NCBI GenBank assembly: GCA_023430285.1
Contig: JAEZAV010000098.1
Span: 1 to 19,134, forward strand
DNA: 19,134 nucleotides
Direction of reading: 5' to 3'
From: Methanobacteriota archaeon
GTDB lineage: Archaea; Methanobacteriota; Methanobacteria; Methanobacteriales; Methanobacteriaceae
Below are positions 13,210 through 19,134 of the stretch, in pieces (position 1 is the first letter of the stretch; every line of letters begins with the position of its first letter). The notes under the pieces were generated by a model that saw only the letters and a list, made by a program, of their open reading frames with translations, was not told the origin of the DNA and ran no database searches. Position numbers and translations under genes: made by a program.

Positions 13210-14646
13210 TTGAAAAAACAGTTTATATTTGTCTCAGCGTTAATTTTTGTTTTTCTAATGATTGGAACAGTATCAAGTGTCAGTGCATCAGATACTCTTC
13301 AACCAAAGGTTAAAAGTATCAATCCTACAAATAACTCTTTTAATGTACCAACTTATCATAATCTCACCATAAAATTCACAGAACCTATTAAAGCTGGAAA
13401 TAATTATATAACACTAAAAAACAGCAAAGGAACACCTGTTCAATTTAGAAAGATTATAATTGGAAATACTTTAACAATTAAACCAACTTCAAACCTTTCT
13501 AGAGGAGTAAAGTATGTTCTATTCCTACATACTGGCTGTGTTAAAGATCTTTCAGGCAACAATATATCCATATTCAAATCTTGTTTTACAACAGACAGTA
13601 CTGGACCTAAATTAACATCAATTGATCCTGTCAAAAACTCATTTAATGTGAACGTAAACAAAACAATAAGCTTAAAATTTACTGAAGCAATTAAATTTGG
13701 AAATAACCAAATTGAATTAGTTAGATCAAATGGTTCACATGTTTCATTTACTAAAATTATTAAGGGAAATTCTTTATTTATAAAACCTCAGTCTCTTTCA
13801 GGTGGCACTAAATATTTCCTCACCATCCATAGCAACAGCTTAAAAGATCTATCTGGAAACGGAGTAGCCTATTACAAATCCTACTTTGTAACATCTTCTG
13901 GTTTAAACACTAATCATCCATTATCAACGGTAAAAATTTGTTTCATTCATCATTCAAGCGGGGGTAATTGGTTGTCAGATGGAAATGGAAATTTAGGGGC
14001 AGCACTTAACCGCAATAACTACTACGTAACAGAAACAGACTATGGATGGAGTGCTGAAGATGGTGATAGTTTAGGTGACCGTACAGATACAGTCAACTGG
14101 CCTGAATGGTTTAATGATAGAAAAATGTCCCATGTATATCAAAATAATTACCACTCAGCCTACACCAACACCATAGGCAATCCTGGGGGCGAAAACGATA
14201 TCATAATGTTCAAATCCTGCTTCCCAAACAGCGAAGTAGGTTCCAGCATTGATGATGAAAAAGAAATCTACAACAGCCTGAAACCATATTTTGCTGCACA
14301 TCCAAACAAGTTATTCGTACTCATAACTCCACCAGGAGAAACACAGGTAAGTAGTTATAAATTAACCAAGGATCTCTGTAATTGGTTAGTTGATAAAGAT
14401 GGATGGTTAAAAGGCTACACAGGTAAAAATGTGTTGGTGTATGATTTTTATGGTACACTATCAGAAACCAACTCCCACCACAGGTACTACAACGGAGTAA
14501 TTCAACATGTCTATGCTTCAGATTACGATGGCATATCACCCTACCATGATGGAGATGACCACCCAAACGCACTGGGTAATCAAAAAGCAACCAATGAATT
14601 CATAACCCTATTGAACATTGCTTATAATCGTTGGAAAAACCTTTAA
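13210..14646 (+). CDS. Secreted protein: two Ig-like (Big_5) domains plus SGNH-like C-terminal domain
   Basis: A 478-residue secreted protein starting at TTG, chosen because GGGGGAAG lies seven nt before it and a complete signal peptide follows (MKKQ, hydrophobic core, cleavage near SVSA-SDT). Residues about 32-127 and 133-228 are tandem SbsA-type Ig-like domains, aligned by SINPTNNSFNV / SIDPVKNSFNV and VKDLSGN / LKDLSGN. Residues about 240-478 form a separate domain with ICFIHHSSGGNW (243-254), FKSCFPNSEVG (334-344), VLITPPGE (370-377) and DDHPNALGN (449-457). The order Ser, Asn, then Asp-x-His resembles SGNH hydrolase blocks, so an esterase or deacetylase acting on surface glycans is plausible but unproven. 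There is no C-terminal anchor. It is transcribed in the same direction as the preceding surface protein but has its own promoter. Confidence 0.8.
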   Translation: MKKQFIFVSALIFVFLMIGTVSSVSASDTLQPKVKSINPTNNSFNVPTYHNLTIKFTEPIKAGNNYITLKNSKGTPVQFRKIIIGNTLTIKPTSNLSRGVKYVLFLHTGCVKDLSGNNISIFKSCFTTDSTGPKLTSIDPVKNSFNVNVNKTISLKFTEAIKFGNNQIELVRSNGSHVSFTKIIKGNSLFIKPQSLSGGTKYFLTIHSNSLKDLSGNGVAYYKSYFVTSSGLNTNHPLSTVKICFIHHSSGGNWLSDGNGNLGAALNRNNYYVTETDYGWSAEDGDSLGDRTDTVNWPEWFNDRKMSHVYQNNYHSAYTNTIGNPGGENDIIMFKSCFPNSEVGSSIDDEKEIYNSLKPYFAAHPNKLFVLITPPGETQVSSYKLTKDLCNWLVDKDGWLKGYTGKNVLVYDFYGTLSETNSHHRYYNGVIQHVYASDYDGISPYHDGDDHPNALGNQKATNEFITLLNIAYNRWKNL

Positions 14647-14656
14647 TTTTTTTTGG
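14645..14656 (+). terminator. T-run terminator between convergent genes
   Basis: Eight T (14647-14654) immediately follow the stop of the secreted protein gene. No comparable T-run is seen for the convergent minus-strand gene. Confidence 0.4.
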
Positions 14657-14711
14657 AAGGTTCGAAGCGTTTTTATACAATGTATTTTTTATTTTATGGG
14701 ACTGAATCTTA

Positions 14712-15383
14712 TTAAAAAAAACCGATGACAGTGCATGGTGCGCTGTCTACCCCTTTGATCTGCCATGGAACAACCATCACTTCATTCAAGGTTAGTTCTT
14801 CCTCCATGTCGAGGTTCATGTCTTCGATGAAGAGTAGTGGTTCTCCATAGTTGGGGCTGGTTTTAAATCCTGTGATATGGGTTTGTTTTGCATTTTCTGC
14901 ATCTTGATATCTTGACATGGATATGGTGTCTATTCCGAGGCAGCGGATTTGTGGATGGTTTTCCCTGATCCATGCCACTGTTTCCACAGCTATTCCTGGG
15001 CTTTTAGTCAGATATTTTTGAAGGTCTGTTTCTCTTAATTTTCCAAACCCGGTTTTAAAGAGCAGACATTCACATTTATCAAGGTCTTTTTCTGAAATGT
15101 CTTTGATCTCTATGAGTTCGTAGGGTTTTTTGGGACATTCCAGAACAATGGGATTTTTAAAGCTTAATTCTTCTGGACTGTAATCTGCTATGGATTTTCC
15201 AGTTTCAACGAAATGTTTTGGAGCATCGATATGGGTTCCGCTGTGATTTCCAACGGTAATCTTGTAGGTGTTGTAATCATCTCCATTTTTTATTTGGGTT
15301 AAAGGTTCCAGAGATGGTTCTGTGGTACCTATGTAATGGGGAGAGTTGTTTTCTATGGGGTATGATAAAATTACAGTTTTCAT
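14712..15383 (-). CDS. Cyclase / kynurenine-formamidase-family metal-dependent hydrolase
   Basis: A 223-residue soluble protein of the cyclase (formamidase-like) family. The metal-binding signature HSGTHIDAPKHF (47-58; H47, H51, D53) is intact, as are GIDT (about 150-153), the family's later conserved stretch, and the C-terminal VDSAPCTVIGFF. Members hydrolyse amide or lactam bonds, such as N-formylkynurenine or isatin; the substrate here is unknown. Tryptophan degradation is unlikely in a methanogen. It is a single gene, divergent from the TusA-DsrE-NifS-like cluster, with a perfect 20-bp palindrome in the shared upstream region. Confidence 0.87.
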   Translation of the reverse strand: MKTVILSYPIENNSPHYIGTTEPSLEPLTQIKNGDDYNTYKITVGNHSGTHIDAPKHFVETGKSIADYSPEELSFKNPIVLECPKKPYELIEIKDISEKDLDKCECLLFKTGFGKLRETDLQKYLTKSPGIAVETVAWIRENHPQIRCLGIDTISMSRYQDAENAKQTHITGFKTSPNYGEPLLFIEDMNLDMEEELTLNEVMVVPWQIKGVDSAPCTVIGFF

Positions 15384-15460
15384 TCATTATCACCGTGATT
15401 AAACTTTTTGTTTATAGATGTAAATAGATTTCAATTTCTTTTCCACGATCCAAACCAATA

Positions 15461-15480
15461 AATATAACAATTGTTATATT
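15461..15480. promoter_or_regulatory. Perfect 20-bp palindrome in divergent promoter region
   Basis: AATATAACAATTGTTATATT is identical to its reverse complement. It lies about 80 bp upstream of the cyclase start and about 130 bp upstream of the TusA-like gene, where a dimeric regulator could control either. It is AT-rich, but 20 bp without a mismatch is unlikely by chance in a region this short. Confidence 0.5.
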
Positions 15481-15543
15481 AGTTTAATTGTTCACTTATA
15501 TGGGGTGATAATTAATTGGAAATCTCAAATATCAGAAATTTCA

Positions 15544-15559
15544 TGTTGTTTCAACAACA
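15544..15559. promoter_or_regulatory. Inverted repeat TGTTGTT-TC-AACAACA before the sulfur-relay genes
   Basis: Seven-base arms are exact complements around TC. It lies directly before a TATA-like AATATAGTATAAA (15559-15571) for the TusA-like gene, so a bound protein would cover the BRE/TATA region. The regulator is unknown. Confidence 0.45.
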
Positions 15560-15610
15560 AATATAGTATAAAACTTGACGAGTTTAGGCAAAAAAATACG
15601 GGGTGATTTA

Positions 15611-15832
15611 ATGGCCGAAGTCAAAGTAGATGTTAAAGGAGAAACATGTCCTGTACCTTTAGTGGAAATGAGAAAAGCCATCAGAAATGCTTCTGAAGGA
15701 GAAATAATAGAGGTGGAAGGAACACATCCAGCATCCAAGAAGGAAATTCCCATGGCAGTTGAGGCATTGGGATCAGAAATTGTGGATATACAAGAAACAA
15801 ATGGTGTCTGGAAAATTAAAATTCGTAAATAG
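15611..15832 (+). CDS. TusA-like sulfur-carrier protein
   Basis: A 73-residue protein of the TusA/SirA/YedF family, which carries persulfide sulfur on a conserved cysteine. The signature GETCPVPLVEMRKAI (10-24) contains that cysteine (C13) in CPxP, followed by EGEIIEVEGTHPASKKEIP, the alpha/beta core of the fold. The ATG at 15611 has GGGGTGAT just upstream and gives the normal family length; an ATG at 15575 would add 12 residues and lacks support. It is first of a three-gene cluster with DsrE-like and NifS-like proteins. In methanogens such proteins are thought to move sulfur for Fe-S, tRNA or cofactor thiolation; the acceptor here is unknown. Confidence 0.9.
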   Translation: MAEVKVDVKGETCPVPLVEMRKAIRNASEGEIIEVEGTHPASKKEIPMAVEALGSEIVDIQETNGVWKIKIRK

Positions 15833-15840
15833 GTGATTTT

Positions 15841-16278
15841 ATGGTTGATGAAGCCAGTAAGGTTGATAAATCGACAATAATTGTACACAGTGGAGATATG
15901 GACAAAATTTACAGTGCCCTTATAGTATCAAACGGTGCCCTATCCATGGGAATGGAAGCATCATTATTTTTCACTTTTTGGGGCTTACAAAGGCTTCAAA
16001 AGGGAGGATTGGATAAAGGACCCCTATCAAAGATGCACTTCCTAGGGCTGGGCAAATGGATGATTAATGGTCGGATGAAAAAAGCCAATGTAGCTTCCCT
16101 GGAACGTTTAATAAAAGATTTTAAAGAACTCGGATGGAAAATCATTGCATGTGAAATGACCATGGAAATAATGGGAATTTCGAAGGAAGACCTTGATCAG
16201 GATCTGATAACTGAATATGGGGCTGTTGGAACCTACGTTCAAGAAGCAAGGAACTCCAAGATCACACTGTTCATATGA
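15841..16278 (+). CDS. DsrE/DsrF/DrsH-like sulfur-relay protein
   Basis: A 145-residue protein of the DsrE family (DsrE2/peroxiredoxin-like subgroup). IIVHSGDMDKIYSALIVSNG (13-32) is the typical N-terminal strand and helix, FFTFWGLQRL (43-52) is characteristic of the subgroup, and C104 in IIACEMTMEIMGI is the conserved sulfur-carrying cysteine. AGGTGAT lies just before its ATG, eight nt after the tusA-like stop, so translation is coupled. DsrE and TusA proteins commonly exchange persulfide sulfur; pairing here supports a relay. Residues about 64-75 are hydrophobic but not convincingly a membrane helix. Confidence 0.88.
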   Translation: MVDEASKVDKSTIIVHSGDMDKIYSALIVSNGALSMGMEASLFFTFWGLQRLQKGGLDKGPLSKMHFLGLGKWMINGRMKKANVASLERLIKDFKELGWKIIACEMTMEIMGISKEDLDQDLITEYGAVGTYVQEARNSKITLFI

Positions 16279-16350
16279 TCAACACATATGAACAAAACTC
16301 TTCTTTTTTGGATCTAGACAAAATATTGAAAAACAGGAGGGAAAGGTGTT

Positions 16351-17517
16351 ATGGAAGTTAAGTACAGGTACCTGGATAATTCATCAATTACAAGGATGGA
16401 TGAAAGAGTTTTAGAAGCCATGAAACCATATTTCTTCGAAAAATATGCTATTCCAACTTCTGAAACAGGATACTCCATGGGTATAGAGGCCCGTGAGGCT
16501 TTAGAAGATAGCAGAAACTACTTGGCTAACTACATCGGTGCAGGTGAGGGTGAGCTCATATTCACATCTGGAAGTTCTGAATCAAGTAACGCTGCAATTA
16601 AAGGTGCTGCAATAGCACAAAAAAATAAAAAAGGAAATCATTTAATTGTATCTAAAATTGAAGATTTTCCAGTGTTAAATAGTTTTAAATCCCTTGAAAA
16701 ACAGGGATACGAAGTTAGCTACCTTGATGTGGATGAGTATGGAAGGGTGGATCCAGAATCAATCCATGAAAACATCAAACCAGAAACCAGCCTGGTATCA
16801 GTACAGCACGCAAACCAAGAAATAGGTACCATCCAAGATATAAAAACCATAGCTGAGATATGTAACGAGAAAAACGTGCTTTTCCATACAGACGCAACCC
16901 ACACATTTACCAAACTACCACTGGACATTCGTGAGATAAATGCGGACATGGTCACAGTATCTGCACACACCCTCCACGGACCAAGTGGAATTGGGGCTCT
17001 GTACCTGAAAAAAGGAACACCTTTCAACAAATATTTGGATGGAGGTTTCCAAGAATTTAACAAGAGGGGTGGATTGGAAAACATCCCTGGAGCAGTGGGT
17101 TTTAAACGGGCAGTTGAACTCACGAGTAGTGATGAGAATGATAAATTCATTCAAATGAGGGATCATCTCATGCAACGTGTGCTAAATGAAATACCCAACA
17201 CCACATTAAACGGCCATCCCACAGAAAGAATTCCTCAAAATGCCAACATAACATTTGACTACGTTGAGGGAGAATCAATCACACTCCACCTGGACATGAG
17301 GGGATTTGCAGTGAGCACGGGATCAGCATGCTTCAGCCGTTCACTACAGGCAAGTCATGTTATCCTCGGAATAGGTGGAGATCCTGAAAGGGCCCATGGA
17401 TCACTCAGGATAACCTTCGGACGCTTCAATACAATGGATGATGTTGAGGCCATTGCAGATGCATTAAACGAAATAGTGAGTAAATTAAGGGAAATTAGTG
17501 CAATCGGCACTGGATAA
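16351..17517 (+). CDS. NifS/IscS-family protein lacking the PLP lysine
   Basis: A 388-residue fold-type I aminotransferase-like protein of the cysteine desulfurase family, of normal length, with an AGGAGGG-type ribosome binding site. Conserved blocks are clear: FTSGSSESSNAAIKG (71-85), HANQEIGT (153-160), FHTDATHTF (178-186), GGFQEFNKRGG (231-241), STGSACFSR (322-330, catalytic-type C327) and GSLRITFGRF (350-359). However, the motif that normally reads SxHK(I/M)xGPxGIG is SAHTLHGPSGIG (204-215): T207 replaces the lysine that forms the PLP Schiff base. The stacking histidine of the usual EH pair is also replaced (IED, D105). Normal PLP-dependent desulfuration is therefore unlikely, while the persulfide cysteine loop is kept. 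It is third in the cluster after TusA- and DsrE-like genes, with a 72-nt gap. Archaeoglobus IscS is, from memory, a natural precedent. Confidence 0.88.
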   Translation: MEVKYRYLDNSSITRMDERVLEAMKPYFFEKYAIPTSETGYSMGIEAREALEDSRNYLANYIGAGEGELIFTSGSSESSNAAIKGAAIAQKNKKGNHLIVSKIEDFPVLNSFKSLEKQGYEVSYLDVDEYGRVDPESIHENIKPETSLVSVQHANQEIGTIQDIKTIAEICNEKNVLFHTDATHTFTKLPLDIREINADMVTVSAHTLHGPSGIGALYLKKGTPFNKYLDGGFQEFNKRGGLENIPGAVGFKRAVELTSSDENDKFIQMRDHLMQRVLNEIPNTTLNGHPTERIPQNANITFDYVEGESITLHLDMRGFAVSTGSACFSRSLQASHVILGIGGDPERAHGSLRITFGRFNTMDDVEAIADALNEIVSKLREISAIGTG

Positions 17518-17530
17518 AAAAATAGATGAT

Positions 17531-17574
17531 ATGGTGAATTGGATGGATTTAATCCAGATCCACCATTCTTTTTT
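17531..17574 (+). terminator. Hairpin plus T-run terminator between convergent genes
   Basis: ATGGTG (17531-17536) pairs with CACCAT (17561-17566), with an inner TGGAT / ATCCA pairing, followed by TCTTTTTT. It ends the sulfur cluster. The stop codon of the convergent radical SAM gene lies inside the hairpin, so the two 3' ends are tightly packed. Confidence 0.55.
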
Positions 17575-18967
17575 GAAATTTCATTGGAATATCTTCATTC
17601 TTCTTTGCAGGGAACATGATGTTTCTAATCACGCCAGATATGGTTTTAACAAGTATGGGTCCGTCCATGATTACCTGTCGGATCAGGTACATTGGTCTCA
17701 GATAGAACTTTTTAAATGCAGATGCCTGTAATTTTTTGAGTTCATCCAAGGAACAATCAACAGTCTCAAGGATTGGGGAGATCAACGTGTACTTGGACCA
17801 ATCCTTCACCTTTATGAGATCCTTCTCGAGGGTTTGCTGGTAAAACCGAGTTCCTGGATACGGTGTGGCCAGTGAGAATATGGCGTAGGATGGATTGAGT
17901 TCCTTCACAAAATTTATGGTATTTTTAATGCTCTCATGGGTGTCACCAGGCATTCCAAGAACAACCGATGCTATGGTTCTGATTTTTTCCTGACGGGACA
18001 CTTCAAAGGCATCTTTGATCTTTTCTATGGTGGTTTGCTTGTTCACAGTGTCAAGCATCTGCTGATCTGCAGATTCAACCCCCATGAACACGGTGATACA
18101 CCCTGCTTTTTTCATTTTCCTTAAAAGTTCCTTGTTCAGGGAATCAACACGTGATGTACAACCCCACATCACATCGATATTTCTCTCTTCAATACCTTCA
18201 CAGAGTTCAATCACACGTTTTTTACTGATGGTGAAGGTATCATCCATAAATGCGATGGTTTCTATGCCCATCTCATTTACAAGGTACTCCATCTCATCTA
18301 AAATCTTATCCACAGATCTCATACGGAGTTTAGATCCATGCAAGGCCGCAGAAGAACAGAAAGAACATTGCATTGGACAGCCCCGACTGGTTATCATGGT
18401 TGACATCTTAGTGTCCATGTTTAGAAGCTTGTAACTGTCCATAGGAAGCAGATGTCTGGCTGGAAGTGGTAAACTGTCAAGGTCCAGGATCAACTGTCTT
18501 GGAGGAGTTACAACATCATCAAAAGCTATACCATTAACTGATTCTAATGGCAAGTCATGTTCCAACGATCTGGTAAGATCCAGAAGTGTTTCTTCTCCCT
18601 CACCAATGGTAACCACGTCCACGAACTCGTACTTCAATATTTCCTCGTAGTTAAAGCTTGGATGGTAACCTCCCATCACTATCAATGAGTCTTGACAAAC
18701 ACTTTTTGAGTATTCTGCTGTTTCAAGTGCCTTTGCTATGGTTGGGGTCAGTGCCGTGATTGCAATGATGTCTGGTGAGAACTCCATGAGTTGTCTACCA
18801 ACAGATTCAAGATCCATCTCGAGTGCACAGGCATCTATGATGATGGCTTCCACATCATTTTCTTCCAGAACTGCAGCCATGTATGCAAGTCCTAATGGGG
18901 GTGCAACCACTCCCATAAATTTATATTTTGAATCCAGTTGAGCTGGATTTATTAACGCTACCTTCAT
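17549..18967 (-). CDS. B12-binding-domain radical SAM protein
   Basis: A 472-residue class B-type radical SAM protein. The N-terminal half (about 1-150) is a cobalamin-binding Rossmann domain (PPLGLAYMAAVLEE, ITALTPTI, GGYHPSF, GEGEETLL); the DxHxxG base-off motif is absent, as usual in this class. The radical SAM domain starts with SRGCPMQCSFC (C197-X3-C201-X2-C204), and continues with MDDTF and GVESADQ motifs. A C-terminal region of about 100 residues follows. Such enzymes do methylations or other radical rearrangements; the substrate cannot be told. The start at 18967 is preferred over 19015 because GAGGTGAC stands just before it. The end is 32 nt from the convergent NifS-like gene. Confidence 0.88.
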   Translation of the reverse strand: MKVALINPAQLDSKYKFMGVVAPPLGLAYMAAVLEENDVEAIIIDACALEMDLESVGRQLMEFSPDIIAITALTPTIAKALETAEYSKSVCQDSLIVMGGYHPSFNYEEILKYEFVDVVTIGEGEETLLDLTRSLEHDLPLESVNGIAFDDVVTPPRQLILDLDSLPLPARHLLPMDSYKLLNMDTKMSTMITSRGCPMQCSFCSSAALHGSKLRMRSVDKILDEMEYLVNEMGIETIAFMDDTFTISKKRVIELCEGIEERNIDVMWGCTSRVDSLNKELLRKMKKAGCITVFMGVESADQQMLDTVNKQTTIEKIKDAFEVSRQEKIRTIASVVLGMPGDTHESIKNTINFVKELNPSYAIFSLATPYPGTRFYQQTLEKDLIKVKDWSKYTLISPILETVDCSLDELKKLQASAFKKFYLRPMYLIRQVIMDGPILVKTISGVIRNIMFPAKKNEDIPMKFQKRMVDLD

Positions 18968-19032
18968 TAAGTCACCTCGTTGATTTTCAATTGTAATACA
19001 TGTGGTAAAAATCAATAAAATGGATATGATGA

Positions 19033-19102
19033 CTTGTTTTTACAAGAATATTTTAAACAAAGGTGTAAACAAGAATAAAAGTATGTAAACTATTTTGTAA
19101 AC
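19033..19102. repeat. TGTAAAC direct repeats and CTTGT/ACAAG hairpin upstream of radical SAM gene
   Basis: TGTAAAC occurs at 19064-19070, 19084-19090 and 19096-19102. A related inverted repeat, CTTGT-TTTT-ACAAG, is at 19033-19046. All lie 65-135 bp upstream of the radical SAM start, a position suited to regulator binding. The next gene beyond the window may be the real target. Confidence 0.4.
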
Positions 19103-19134
19103 AATAAAAATTATAGATATAACTAATTCAAGTT

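Noticed and set aside
16351..17517. The NifS-like gene as a pseudogene because the PLP lysine is missing.
   Set aside because: The frame is intact at full length and the cysteine loop and other blocks are conserved; selective substitution fits repurposing better than decay.

Overview
The window looks like chromosomal DNA of a methanogenic archaeon of the Methanobacteriales, most likely Methanobacterium-like. The evidence is AT-rich DNA, archaeal TATA boxes, GGTGA/GGGGG-type ribosome binding sites, a CHASE4/PAS/HisKA_2 histidine kinase, an adhesin-like beta-helix protein with the NWWGSN-type ending common in Methanobacteriales, and a tRNA-Glu without encoded CCA. The genus is inferred; no rRNA is present.

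Layout. 1-781 (-): 5' part of an APC amino-acid permease that runs off the window. 782-1828: no protein gene, but three diverged copies of a ~108-nt inverted-repeat-bounded element, each preceded on the minus strand by a TATA box at identical spacing; these are candidate non-coding RNAs. 1829-3886 (-): membrane histidine kinase. 4131-8435 (-): an arsenic operon of six genes in the order arsM, arsR, a DGC-type Cys protein, arsC, a Cys-repeat/QueG-like iron-sulfur protein, and a PEP-mutase-like enzyme, behind an AT-rich operator. 8584-9906 (-): glutamine-synthetase-like ligase. 10014-10223 (-): small membrane protein, divergent from tRNA-Glu(CTC) at 10295-10369. 10441-11232 (-): four-helix membrane protein of unknown function. 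11508/11595-12929 (+): secreted beta-helix protein. 13210-14646 (+): secreted protein with two Ig-like domains and an SGNH-like domain. 14712-15383 (-): metal-dependent cyclase/formamidase. 15611-17517 (+): TusA-like protein, DsrE-like protein and a NifS/IscS-fold protein that has lost its PLP lysine. 17549-18967 (-): B12-binding radical SAM protein.

How the genes work together. The ars operon should reduce arsenate (ArsC with all three redox cysteines), methylate arsenite (ArsM) and be derepressed by As(III) (ArsR). It has no efflux pump. Instead it carries two uncharacterised proteins: a thiol-rich iron-sulfur protein and a PEP-mutase-superfamily enzyme whose active-site loop reads EDQ-X5-NS, close to the EDK-X5-NS signature of C-P bond-forming mutases. 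That raises the possibility of organoarsenical chemistry beyond methylation. The 15.6-17.5 kb cluster looks like a persulfide relay in which the NifS fold keeps its sulfur-carrying cysteine but cannot bind PLP in the usual way.

Most promising for novelty: the triplicated RNA-like element at 0.88-1.69 kb, the PEP-mutase-like gene in the ars operon, and the PLP-lysine-less NifS homologue.
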